Of a stretch of 64,000 nt of DNA, positions 51,105 through 63,382 are shown piece after piece. How positions within the stretch are numbered: the stretch's first letter is position 1; each line of letters starts with the position of its first letter. The notes beneath the pieces were generated by a model. That model saw nothing but the letters and a program-made list of their open reading frames with translations, ran no database searches and was not told the DNA's origin. Origin of the DNA: Paramecium sonneborni (taxonomy: Eukaryota; Ciliophora; Oligohymenophorea; Peniculida; Parameciidae); assembly GCA_905182985.1 (NCBI GenBank), contig CAJJDN010000042.1, positions 295,943-359,942 of the forward strand, given 5' to 3'. A program made the position numbers and the translations under genes.

Positions 51105-51385
51105 ATTTATATATATACATAAAATTGAATTCTTTGTTAGAGCAATATAAATAAAACAGCAAATTTGTCATTATCTCAATATATTTGTAAAACTAAAACT
51201 TTGTATTATAAATTTGTTATTTTCAACAATTAAATATAGGATTTAAATTCTTAAATTTTAGGAGATTAGTTTAAAAAAGTAATAAATTTGACATTTATAA
51301 TTAAATTAGAATAAGTATTAGAATATTTGAAATGTGATAAATTTCAATAAGCATAATATTATTTAACAAGTAATGAAATATATCA

Positions 51386-52271
51386 TCATGCTAATTAATC
51401 CTTTTTTACCTTTTTTCAGCATTTCTTCAACTCTATTTGCATCTAATAGATAAACATCAAATTATAATTAAACAAAGCTTTAGCTGGAGTTCTTAAACTT
51501 ATTACATATTATTGGAGATTATTTAAAGTTCAGAAGTACTAATAATATAGGATCTCTTTCCCAAGCCTTACAAAATGCATGAAAATTGTCAGATCCAGGA
51601 TCATATTGATAAAGATTACTTTAAAATTTGTGAATTAATTTATTATGATTATCTAAAAATTATTAATTAATTAGCTAGAGCTCATCATAATTATGAGTTT
51701 TAAATTCAATAGATTTTGTAGGTAATCCTAAATTTAAAAATAAAAAAGTTTGTAGGCAGAATAATTTTATCAACAATTTTTAAGTAATTATTTTCATACT
51801 TAAATGTACCCATTATAATAATTATCAGTAGAAATCATATTTATCGATGTTTTGTTATTTGATATGTTTCAACATTAATTTATAATTTTCATCTCCTAAT
51901 AATTATTATAACTAATATAATAATTAATATTCTCTATTATAAATAACTAAGGATGTCGAATCATCAGGATGTTCCATTTTTTAATTAAATTCTGGATCAG
52001 TGAAACCTTAAATTGTTGAGATTAATTGATTTCTATATGAAAATATTTCCATAATACCTTTATTTTAATCAAGTATTATCATTCAACATCACTCTTATCT
52101 CTGACAATAATATCAAGACTTGAAAAAGTAAACAAAGGATTTTCTCCATTTAACAAAATGAAATAGTTTGAAGAAATATAACTATATTATAATTTTCATT
52201 ATAATATATGGATCAATATAATCACTTTTTTTTTTTTAGATGAAAAGATTATTAATCTTATTCTTTGGCAT
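51386..52271 (-). CDS. C2-domain-like protein
   Basis: Pieces read MPKNKINNLFIQKKKKSDYI, DPYIIMK, then NGENPLFTFSSLDIIVRDKS, which fits the SDPYV...NP.W....L...V.D core of a C2 membrane-binding domain. A further helical region follows (FSYRNQLISTIQGFTDPEFN, LGDENYKLMLKHIKQQNID, HAFCKAWERDPILLVLLN), ending RVEEMLKKA after a 19-nt intron. Several exon joins between 51.8 and 52.25 kb are unresolved, and more 5' exons may exist (to about 52380). Confidence 0.5.
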
Positions 52272-52866
52272 AGTGAATTTAAAAAAATGATATATCAATT
52301 AATACTTATTCAAAATGTCTAATTGATTTATTGTGGGTATCATTCTCTATCTTAATATTCATTTTAATATATGAATCTCTAGGTTATCATTTTAATAAGC
52401 ATTATTAATTCTCAACTTTTTATTTTTGGTTAAAATTAAGTTAAAAGTTTTTTAAATTCAATTAAATAATAAATGAAAGATAGCTTATATTTATATTAAA
52501 AATGATATTCCAACAGAAATTTTAAATAATTTTTAATTTAGAATGAATTAAAGTTAATCAAACTATAATTGAAGTACAAATGTTGCTAATTTTAGTATTA
52601 ATATTATACATCTAGATAATCTTAATATATTTTGATATTAAGATTAATGATTTGTAATATAATTAAGACTAAATGAATATATATTAAATCATTAATCAGA
52701 AATGATGAATAATAATAAATTTTATTATTATATGATAATATTTTTATCTTGTAAATATTTTTAATAATTTAATTAATATTTATATTGAATGAGAAAGTAG
52801 GTCTACACCTAAGCATATTTTTTGATCTAAAATAACCACAACTATAGCCATTCATTTGGAGTAAGA
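52272..52866. other. AT-rich intergenic stretch
   Basis: Mostly A/T. A weak minus-strand frame near 52300-52380 (MNIKIENDTHNKS) could be an upstream exon of the C2-like gene. Nothing else seen. Confidence 0.4.
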
Positions 52867-52999
52867 ATGAAGTATGTTGGATTAAATACATTGATTGGAG
52901 TCTATGCAGCAGCTAGATATTATTTCAATGCTTTAAGATTGAAAGTATTTATTATTTTAATGCAATTAGTCAGCTAATGGCGAAACTACTTTCGATTGA
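52867..52999 (+). CDS. Very small spliced protein, 35 residues
   Basis: A 25-nt GT..AG intron joins MKYVGLNTLIGVYAAARYYF with NALRLK and SANGETTFD, giving 36 codons including the stop. A hydrophobic/aromatic N-terminal half and polar tail suggest a short membrane or complex subunit. Recognition is impossible at this size. The intron with canonical borders and the Ala/Gly-rich composition, unlike the surrounding A/T, favour a real gene. Confidence 0.42.
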
Positions 53000-53170
53000 T
53001 TGGTTGATTTAATATGAAATATAATAATAATATATCAAAAGACATCATTACAAGATCTTAATTCTTTATCTGCAAAATAATTATTTTTTGGAATAATTGA
53101 TAATACCATTTACATCTTTGAACATTGATATCAAACTCTAAAGAAAACATAATTTATTTAAGTTAATTAC

Positions 53171-55448
53171 TCAAAATTAATAATTCAATTATTATTCATA
53201 ATTATTATTGTACATTTAGAAATTAGGCAAATCTTTATTAGTAAGTGCTTTTCCTTAAAGTATTCTCGGTTCTTCAGGTCCAGTAAATTATATTCTTTTA
53301 CAAACATCACTAAAATTGGGACTAAACTATTTATTTAATAATCCAATAGATGTGTCATCGTTTTCATCTATTTAAATTTCAGATTCGCTTTTCTCTAAGT
53401 TTTATTGATCAGTTCCAATAAAGCAAGAATTGTCTATTATTGAAATTTATTCTGTTTTTTAATTAGGATTTATGTAATTTCTATTTAGAGCATTTAAAAA
53501 CTGATATCTTTTTTAACAATGTGAATTTTATTGTTAAATTTCCAGTTAATTTTAAATCTAATTATTTATTAAATCAAATACCCTTTCAAGATCAAAAGTC
53601 ACTGGTAGTAGATTTTTTCTTATAATTTCATTACATACTCTATTCCATGAAGCAAGAATAGCTTCTTCTTCTTAATTTTTTTATCTGAAAGTCTTATAAC
53701 CTTAGACCTAATTCAAGATTTAATCAATATCCTCAAAATTAACTAATGTTTAATTTATTAAAGTGCTATTAGGATGTTCATATGAATCTGATGATTATAA
53801 TTCTTCTTTAATATCTTATGTATTTGGAGTTCTCATTTTTATTTTATTACCTTCACTAATTGTAAAATGTTTTCGATCAGATCTATAATCCATATTATGA
53901 TGTTCACTCTCTCCAAAATTTGGTACTGATTATATTGTATCAAGACCTTCACTTGATTCCAATAATGATTTATCAGGAGTGTAATAATCATTTGATTGTT
54001 CCTCTATTATATCCAAAAAATATTTAATATTCTTTGGAATTCTAGATCTTTTTCTTCTTTTTACTTTCTTTTTCTAAACTTAATTGTTTTATTTTTTCTC
54101 ACTCTCTTATGTTTTTTAACAAGGTTCACTAAATTCTTAATATGATTTTTTATCGCTTTATTACTCTATTGTAACACTATTATGTATGCTTAAATTATCT
54201 TTTTCTAATTTCTTACTAATATTCAAATTTGGAGTTTAATTTTCAATACATTATTCATCTTAATAATCATCATCAGAATTTTAAGAAAAGTTGAATTATT
54301 TCTATACAATATCATTAAAATTTTAAGTAATTTAGTTCTAATTTGGATTATGTTTAAAACTATCATAATCAACATGAAAATTCTCATCAAATTCATCTAT
54401 TTCATGTTATTTACTTTTTTTACTAAAAACAGATTCTCTATTACTATAATTATTTGAATTTCTTTGACTAGATTGATCATCTTTATTACTTGAGAGTTTT
54501 TAATTTGAATTTTATTAACATTTGGAATTGATTTATTATTAACTAGTTCTTGTATTTAAAATTTACTTAGAAGATTTTGAATTACTAGTTTATTTAATAT
54601 TTCCTTATGTTAGTTCTTCTGAGTTTCTCTCTGATTTTTATTAATTTTTTTAAACAGATGTATTTGTATTATAATTAGAATTGTAATTAGTATTATTTGA
54701 ATTGTAATTGATTGTATTTTATTAAGAATTAGCTTAAGATATTTATTATTGATATATTTATGGTTATTTTTAACTAAAAGATTTAAAATTTGATTGATCT
54801 TATTGATTTTAAGATTATAGTTATTTTTAACTATTTTACTTTTAAAATAATTTGAATCCATCTTTAAGATTATTAGTTTTTGATTCTTTTGATTATTAAT
54901 TAATTTTTTATTCGCTTAACGGTTGTTTTAATTTTTAATCGCTTGGAATAAATTAAGCACTTCCATTTGTATTTGAACTATTTTCAGTAAATTTAATGAT
55001 ATCATTTGCCATTTTCATAATATCATCAGCAACATTTGCTTATAAATCTTATAAAATTTCTTATATTTTGCTTGGACCTCTAGTATGAGTTTGTTTACGG
55101 TCATCAACTGTATTTTCAGTTTCATCAGTAAGAGTAAATAATCTTCCTCCAAAACCTTTATTTTAATTTTAAAAATGTTGAGTAAATGTTTATAATGGTG
55201 ATCTTAAGTATTGTGATTACTATGATTTTTAAGTGCTCTATTAAGAAAGACAAGCTTCTTCACAAGAAACAGGAATATAATCAGATTCATAATCATTTTC
55301 TTCATCTTCAACTTCTTATAATTACATACTGGTTCTCAGAATTTCAAACACTGAATATTTATTAAAATTATTTACCTTTTTGTTTTCTCTCTATTTCTTA
55401 TTCAGATTATTCTTCTACTATATTTTTATAAAATTATACCCTCTTCAT
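53171..55448 (-). CDS. Large Q/N/S-rich disordered protein
   Basis: 750 residues with a single 25-nt intron after the first 25 codons (spliced length is an exact multiple of three). Starts MKRVQFYKNIVEEQSEQEIE. Long low-complexity stretches of Gln, Asn and Ser (NYNSNNTNYNSNYNTN), a basic patch (KKKVKRRKRSRIPK) that looks like a nuclear localisation signal, and a more ordered C-terminal part (EEEAILASWNRVCNEIIRKN). Nuclear condensate-type or chromatin-associated function is possible but unproven. Confidence 0.8.
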
Positions 55449-56888
55449 TATTTATAAATGATAAAACTTTAACTAACAAATTGCTATTTTATGGAATCAT
55501 TTAGATAGTTTTTTGGTTTAACATTTCTGCTTCCCAAGTATCCGTTAATAATAAATATATTTATATATTTAATAAATTTATAAGTAAGTTTTTAAAGTAA
55601 ACTATCTATTGATCTTGTAGGATTAACAAAAATAATCAATTAATTATAATTTTATTATTTCTATAAATAAATATTATTCATGCATAATTTAAAACTAATA
55701 ATCTTTAATGAAGCATTTGAATTACATTTACTTTTCCAAATATATTTTATAAAGAAATCAGTCAATTTTCTTAATTTTTTTGATAATTTTATCATATATA
55801 TCTATTTAATATAATCTATTAAAGGAAAAAGTCAAGTAGTTGCTTAAATTTTTTCTCAAATTTAAATAATAAAAAGTATTTAGACTTAAAAATTATTATA
55901 GGTACTAATTAATTTATGAATTAAGTTCTTTTTTTTATAGATTTCAACTAAACCTCAAGTTACTGTTGGATATATTTCTATACAAACTTATTTAAATAAT
56001 AGCTCTGCTAAATAAAATAAAATTTTAAATCAAATAAAATAAAATTTGTTCGAGATATTCTGAAATTTAATCATGGACATTAATATAAATAAAACTTACA
56101 CCAAAGGAAAATATTTAATATGAAAAAGTAGAATGTGTTTTATGCAATTATAATTGTAAATTTGATATTTTGGATTTTAGAATTAAATAACAGACTGCAG
56201 GTTTTAAGTAAACAAAATCTTTTAGAAAGGAGATTAGTTTTATCGAGATGATAATTTTAATGGAAAATCTTCAAAAAAAGAATAAAATATGCATTTATGT
56301 TATTACATAAATTTTTTAAATCAAAATTATTTTGGAATTTGAAAAGAAATAAAATTACAAATTCCTAAAATATTTAGAGAAGTATAAAGTTAAGCTATTT
56401 TTATAACTTCAAACTTTTAAATTGGTAGTTCAAACAATATTTGCATCTAATATATTTTAATTTTATTCTTTATTTATATTAAGTTTAATTTTTTATTAAT
56501 AATCATTTTTATTTAAATTTATTATTTCATTCTGTTAAATAACATGAAATATGATTTATAAATTGAAAATAAAATAATTTAGATCTTTTTTAAGTACTAA
56601 AAAAGCAAACTTTTAACATTGGATTACAAATATTTCAGAAATTTTGAACTTGCCACATATAGATCTTTATTTTATGATTTGGACGAAAAGTTTAAATTGA
56701 AACTAAAAATTAAATTAATTAAATTATGAAGGTTTATATTTATTTAATTGAAGATCTAAAAGATATTAACTAAAATAATTATTAAGCCTGTATCTAATTT
56801 AAAGAATAATTTGAAACTATTATCTATTGATTTTTTATAATTTATTTTATTTTAAATTAAGAAAGCTAATCTATATGAAATAATTTAT
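55449..56888. other. AT-rich gap with one coding-like fragment
   Basis: Around 56040-56290 on the plus strand a frame reads SRYSEIQSWTLIQIKLTPKE and YEKVECVLCNYNCKFDILDF, better composed than its surroundings but with no start and no family. It may be an unassembled exon or a relic. The remainder shows nothing. Confidence 0.35.
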
Positions 56889-58112
56889 TCATTTGCTTAG
56901 AAGTTATTCAATTTTCAATTTCAATTCAATGCTACCAACATTATAAAGATCTGGATTTTAAAGCCAATTTTATAAAAATTTATTTAAATATTAACTTTAT
57001 GTTTGATTGCTTTTTTCATTTTTTTTGCATAACTTTTTGATTTTTTGAATAAGTTGATTGAAATCTTTATTTTAATAGATTTGTTCATAAAATCTGACTA
57101 ATGATCTTAATTATGATTCAAATTTATTGCACTCTTGTATACATTAATAATTCATCCACATTTGTAAAGTTATAAATGGTCTATCTTAACAAAGGTCTTT
57201 TTTAATTTTTTCAAATCTATCAGCAGTAATTATTATTTCTTCTTAAGCATAAACTAAATATGTAATAAAATCAATAGATAAATTATTTGAATTTTCAAAA
57301 TCATTAACAATATAGGCTAAATAATTAGAAATAACATGTATATATTAAGATAATTTGATAAAATTAACTTATTTTTACTTATCTGACTTTTATTTTAACA
57401 TAATAGATATTAAATATTGTTAATGTTCTTTATTTATATCACAAGTATTCCAATTTTTTGTCAATTAATCAATATTAACATATTTTCTTGTTAATCCAAT
57501 TGTAGAATTAAATAATTATAAATAAGATTACATTTATATTTCTTATTAACGAATAGCATTTTCATAAGTTTAAATTTTGAAAAATTACAGCAAAAATTAT
57601 GAAATTTCAGAATTGCTTTTTACATAGTCAATAACTTCTATGAGCATTAAATTTTCATCAATATCTTTTCTCATTTATTAATACATTCTTTAAACAAATT
57701 TAAGTATTTATTCAAATAAAGGTATTGATAATAAATTGATCTTGCAAGTTGCTCTAATAAAAGTTTATGATAACCAAAAAAATTCCTCGAAACTTAATAT
57801 TCCTGTTTAAGTAATTTAACAAAAAATTTACTCCAATTTATGTTCCAAAGTAATTTTTGTAAATAAAATCTTGTAATTAATTTAAAATTTTACAATAATA
57901 ATACAAAACTCATATCTATCAACTTCTGATTCTTCATTATATTAAATTTATAACAATTTAAATAATTTGGTGATTTCTGCTTTAGTTTAAGGATTTAAAT
58001 CTTGACCTTAAAAAATATCATTTAATTTAATTGTATTAGTTTCAAAATTCTATAATTGAAATTTAATGTGTAGATTGTAAAAGTTATTGATTTTTGGTTA
58101 AATAATGCCCAT
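56889..58112 (-). CDS. EF-hand-like helical protein
   Basis: 407 residues, uninterrupted, starting MGIIQPKINNFYNLHIKF. Early segments NPQTKAEITKLFKLLQ and EQIFCQITQTGILSFEEFF follow the helix-loop-helix rhythm of paired EF-hands, but the loop aspartates are mostly lost. The rest is helical with ADRFEKIKKDLCQDRPFITL. Family not identified. Divergent from the scramblase gene with 42 bp between starts. Confidence 0.65.
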
Positions 58113-58154
58113 TATTCCAATAATTTGTTAATTTTATTAATAAATTAATAAACA

Positions 58155-59041
58155 ATGTAGTACTATAATCCTTAAGGTAACTATTATCCTTAAAATAACT
58201 ATGTACCTCCAATGTAAATCGATGTAATGGTAATTTTATATTAAGGCTGCCTTTAATTCAGGTTTGGAAGCATTATCTAAATGTCCAAGTGTATTTATAA
58301 AATAACGTCCTGATTATTTAGAAGCTTTTGGTTTATGTGAAAAAAAAAATGCTTATTTTGTATTTCAATCAGATTCGATGGGAAATAAACCTGATTTCAA
58401 ACTACAGGCACCTATTTTTAAATGTAAGGAAGAAAGTAGTTGTTGGTAAAGAAATTGTCTTCCTGGATCATGCAGAGGATTTGATTTGAAAGTTAAATAA
58501 TATAATCAAAGATAAGACACTTAGACAGTATTTAGAATGAGTAGAGAATTTAAATGTACATGTCTTTGTTTTGGAAGGTTAATAATTTTATTAATTTGAT
58601 TTTTAGACCTTAAATGGAAGTATAACTTGAAAATGGAGGAAAGATAGGAACAATTTATTTTCCATTTTTATGTTGTGATAAAGGGGTAGATATATTAGAT
58701 GAAAGAGATTAAATGGTATATTAAATAAGAGCAAGTTGCTGTTAATGGCCATTTTTAGTTAACTTACCTTGTGAAACATGTTAAAGAGCTAGATTTGATA
58801 TTTATGATGCATAAGAATAAGTAAATAGAAATTAAAAATGATTTAGAAAATTTCAGAACTTTGGAAAGAATCTGCAGGGTTTTGTAATGCATTATGTGAT
58901 ATTGATGCAACTAATTTTAGACTAATATTTCCAATAAATTCAACAAATAAATAAAAAGCTTTGTTGTTGGCTGCTGCACTCTTTATTGATTTTAATTATT
59001 TTGAAGAATCTCCTTAAGATAAATAAAATAATTAATTTTGA
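58155..59041 (+). CDS. Phospholipid scramblase family protein
   Basis: 269 residues after introns of 22, 29 and 26 nt (spliced length divisible by three). A proline/tyrosine/glutamine-rich head (MQYYNPQGNYYPQNNYVPP) is followed by GLEALSKCPSVFIKQRPDYL, a cysteine-rich centre (CKEESSCWQRNC, CTCLCFGRPQMEV, RASCCQWPFLVNLPCETC) and the terminal ELWKESAGFCNALCDIDATN with ALLLAAALFIDFNYFE, the C-terminal membrane helix of scramblases. Animal members move phospholipids in a Ca2+-dependent way. Cytoplasmic face of the plasma membrane is the expected site. Confidence 0.9.
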
Positions 59042-59103
59042 ATAAAATATTTGAGCATTTTTGATATAAGAATAAATAAAATATTATTATTATTTTATGG
59101 TTA

Positions 59104-61464
59104 TCACAAGTTATTTAATTATTCAGATAAATCCTTAATTCTATCAACACTTTTCGTGATTTCAATTTCGAAGTGTAAGATTTTATATATGACATATATA
59201 ATTTAAGGATTCTTTGTATTAAGTAATTTATTTTGTATCAAATCATCTATTTCTTCTTAATCTTTATCATTTAATTCTTCTTGAGACTATAATTATTTGA
59301 TATTATTTACATTTAATTTAGCCCTTAAGAAATTGATAACTTCTTCAAATAATTTTTATCCTAAATCTTGAATGCATTCTTTTCTTTTAATTAATAAAAA
59401 CTACTCCAATTCCATTTTTCTTTATTCAGCTTCTAACAATTATTTATTAAGATCCATTTTCTTATTATCAATGCATAATTCAATAAATTGATTTGCATTA
59501 TTTGTATCTTCAAAGGTTTCTTCTTGAATGGTGTGTATATCTCTATTTTAAATTGGCTATTCATATCCATAATCAGTAGTATCATCTTTTTCTTATTCAT
59601 CATCTTAATCTTCAAGATCTTCGGGATCTGTATAAGCCTAGAGATTTAAATAATAAAAATCTTACTCCTTTATCTGAATCTTATTAATTATCATCATTAT
59701 TTTAACTATCTTATTTTTCTAGAGGATTAAGTTCAGATTTAAATTGTACTTAAACATAATGATTTGATTCCATATCATCCTAAGATTCAATTAAAGTTGT
59801 TGGAATTTCATCAATAAATGAAGCAATATCTATAATTTCTCTTTCAGGTTGAATTACTTTTTAATTATTATCTTCTTTAGAAACAAAATCAGGTAAATTT
59901 AATACCATATCAACCTCTTCTTATGAACATGTTTATTATTTTGTGCTTTTATTTTTATTTTACTATTTTGTAGTATCTTTTACTTAATCTATTTTTTCAG
60001 CCTTTCTTAATGGTTCTTTAACTTACCTAGCAGGTTCTTTAGGTGCTCCTTTTCTTACTCTTTTTTTATCAACTTCTTCAATATTAGGATTAGAAACTTT
60101 TGCTTTAACTTATACAATAGGTTTTTTTGTAGGTTGAACCTATTAACTAGCAAAAATGCTTGGTTGCTAATTAGATTTATTGTTTTATTAAGATGCTATT
60201 ATGGGTGAGGCAATAGGTTGAAATTCAGCTTTTAATAGTTCAGGCTTAGAAACAATAATTCTATCATCCTATTTTTATTTTTGTAATTCAGAAACTTTAT
60301 CTCTCCAATCTTTATAGAAGTCATCCATTTTTTAATTTTAAACTTATTATGGAGCGGATGGAGGAGGAACTTGAACCACTTTTTTTTATACAATAGGAGT
60401 ATCTCTTACAGGTTCTTATTTGCCTTTTACTTCTAGTTACAAATTCTAATTAGATTAAGGAATCTTAGCTTTAAAAGGTTTACTCTAAGGAGTACTTTTA
60501 ATTGAGACAGGGACAGGAGTTGCTAAAGAAGATTAGACTTCTTTAGGTTTTGGGATGATTGGAGTTTGGATTGGTGCAGTAGATAAAATTTATTTAGAAT
60601 TAGGATGAGGTTAATTTAAATTTAATTGCATTCTCAAGTTTTAGGCTTATAACAAGAGACCTGTCTAATGTTATATTTATAATTACTTGATTGTTATAAA
60701 AGTTAGAATGCATCAGGTCTTTGATTGTAATTTTTTTACAAACATAAATCAATTAATTATGCTAATGCTTAAGAATACATTTATCCTATAGGTTCATATT
60801 TGCCTTTAATAATTTTGAATACAAGAGCTCCTTAACTATTAGCCTCAAAAGGATGTTTAAAAGTACAGAGTTCATAGATCACACATCCCAATGCCCAAAT
60901 ATCACTTTTTTCATTATAAGGTTTCTCTTCACACATTTCTGGTGATAAGTAATATGGAGTCCCTACCATAGTTTTAGCAAAGTTGTTTTAATCATTTAAT
61001 AATTTAGCTACTCCTAAGTCTCCTATACGAACTTAATCTTTTGATAAAAATATATTCATTGACTTTATATCTCGATGCAAAACTTTATTTTTATGAAGAT
61101 ATGCTAACCCTAATGTTGTTTAAATCAAGAATTTCCAGACTTAATTTTCTGATAATGGTCTTCCCATTTACATTTTTAGCAGTTTATGTAAATCTCCACC
61201 TTCACAAAATTCCATTACTATACATAACAATTACTTATCTATAAATGATTCATAATATTTCACAATATAAGAACTGTCTAATTTTGCTAAAATACTTGCT
61301 TCATTTAAAGCTTCATTTTTCATTCTTTAATTCATTTTTGAAATGTTTATTTGTTTCATTACATATGTTTATTTATCAGCTTTACGTCTTACTTTATAAA
61401 CTTATCCAAAACTACCCTCTCCTAATTTATTTAAAATTTCAAATTCATTAAGTTTCGATTCCAT
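59104..61464 (-). CDS. NIMA-related kinase (NEK family)
   Basis: 768 residues with introns of 26 and 28 nt. The kinase domain (residues 1-260) has [78 protein letters not shown] and [14 protein letters not shown] and HRDIK(S/T)xNIFL are NEK signatures; DFG is DLG. A roughly 500-residue proline/glutamine-rich and then acidic tail follows ([29 protein letters not shown]), ending in helices. Ciliate NEKs control cilia length and cell division; this one resembles that type by domain only. Confidence 0.93.
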
Positions 61465-61546
61465 TAATTTATAATATAAAAAATAATACCTTGCTAATAT
61501 CAATTTCAAAGAGGAAACCTTTGAATTAATTTCATTATATTTAATT

Positions 61547-62738
61547 ATGCAAAATAAGGAAGTCTCAAACAAACTTTATATCATGTATCATGATCCTTGT
61601 TTAGATGGAATTTACTCTTTAACTGGACTTGTTTTACCTTTTTTAGTTAAAATCAGAAAAGATAATTGGACCATCTAATAATATGTTCAATTACTCAAAT
61701 CACAACTAAATAAATATCTAAAGAAATACAAACAATCTAATAATATATATAAGATATCATTTATTAAGATGAATCTATTGAAAATTAAAATATGGGCTTC
61801 TTTTATCCTACTATTTAAGATTTATGTTATATGCCTATCAGATTAAGTGAAGATTCTAATGAAGTTTAGAAAATCATCAAATTTTTAAATTAAGATTCTA
61901 AATCTTCCATTTTGATTATTGTTGATTATTTTGGAAGAACCTGGGAAAATTTATTATTGCTAACTTAAAATTTTCAATATGTAATTGTTATTGATCATCA
62001 TTAAACATGTGTTAATTCCATTCCAGATTATAAATTTGAAAAATATTAAGTCTTAAATAAAGTCTCAGGAATTGATAATTTATTTATTTTAGTAAGCATA
62101 GATAAAGCTGCATGTTTATTAGTTTAAGATTTACATGAATAAATATTTTAAACCAATTATACATCCTTATTACCACCAAATATTGGAAATAAATTTACAG
62201 TATTTACTAAATATATTGATCTATTTTTGTTATAATATCCTGAAACAGAGTCTTTATAGATGGCAATTATGAAAAGAAGAGTATAATTTGAAGTTCGTTA
62301 GAATCAAGCAATCTTTTATAAATTATTAGAATTTGATTTCGATTTTTTAATTAAAGAAGGAAAACAATTAGCAATATAAAGAAATAAGAAAGTAGAAAGC
62401 TTAGTTAAAAATCGTAAAACTGTTGTATTTAAAAAAGATGTTTTAGGTTATGCACTTTATTGTGATGATTTAAGCATAATGAATCCTTTGGTAATGCATT
62501 AGGAATTTTGGCCATGAGATCAGGAGATTAAAATTTAGGTGCTGTTTATCATGATGATAAAACAAATTCAACTTAATATAAAATTCATTTGAGATCAGCT
62601 CATCATGATGAAAATGGAATTTTACTGAATAGACTTAGATGTGATATTCTAGCAGAATCATTTGGCGGAGGAGGTCATGTTGGTGCTTCATCTCTTTATA
62701 TGAAAAAAAAAGACTGGAAAAAATTAATGTTTGAATGA
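61547..62738 (+). CDS. DHH/DHHA1-family phosphoesterase
   Basis: Metal-dependent phosphoesterase of the DHH family (RecJ, NrnA, exopolyphosphatase relatives). MYHDPCLDGIYSLTG carries the first Asp motif, SSILIIVDYFGRTW the next Asp, VIVIDHHQTC the DHH triad, and SFGGGGHVGASSLYM the DHHA1 substrate-binding GGGH motif. A 35-nt intron joins TVVFKKD to HNESFGNALGILA. Another short intron around 61660-61750 is needed and not settled. Substrate (small RNAs, cyclic dinucleotides, pAp or polyphosphate) cannot be told from sequence. Confidence 0.85.
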
Positions 62739-62972
62739 TTATATTTATTTTTTATATCTAATTGTTGTTATTAATTATATTTATATTATTATTATTAGAG
62801 TTATTTCTTAATTACAAATTATAATTGTAGAAATTCTTTTGAATTATTTTTTAGTAATTAATTAAAAAAAACTTGTGCTAATCTCATTTTTATTTGAAAT
62901 TGTTCCGTTCATTCATTTATCATCATGAAATAAAGCCAGATTACATAGAGAGAAGAATTTTAATATTGATTC

Positions 62973-63127
62973 ATGAATCATAATTTTTTAAATCTTAATC
63001 ATTGGAAGCTTAGATTGTCAAAAATATTCCCTGAAAAAATCTTTAGACCCGAACTATTGTATGATACTCTTGTGATTTAGGTAAGATAAATTATTATTTT
63101 TAGGAAGAGGAATTCATTTCCACTTGA
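62973..63127 (+). CDS. Possible small spliced gene
   Basis: MNHNFLNLNHWKLRLSKIF followed by PEKIFRPELLYDTLVIQ, then a 23-nt GT..AG intron and EEEFIST, total 43 residues. Composition is better than the surrounding AT-rich DNA, and the intron is canonical. An alternative splice would extend it to about 63210 (ending NQKVSKKR). No family recognised. Confidence 0.35.
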
Positions 63128-63382
63128 TTTTTTAAATAGAATGAAATTTTTAAAATTTTTGAATTAGAAAGTATCTAAAAAAAGATGAGAAATACTTTAA
63201 GATTGTACATTTGGAGAAACAACAAACTCATTTTATTTAAACATTATGATATGTAAATTTTAATTTGTCATTAGAATTGATATATTTGGTTTGATTTTTT
63301 TTTAAATTTTAATAGAAGAGGTCAAATTTCAATTAAAAAATTATGTATTGAATGCATAAATAAATAAAAAAATCATATCAAT
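63128..63382. other. AT-rich intergenic stretch
   Basis: No convincing feature. An optional extension of the upstream small gene lies here. Confidence 0.45.

Noticed and set aside
62440..62480. Apparent one-base deletion before the DHHA1 domain
   Set aside because: A 35-nt GT..AG intron joins TVVFKKD directly to HNESFGNALG and explains the shift.
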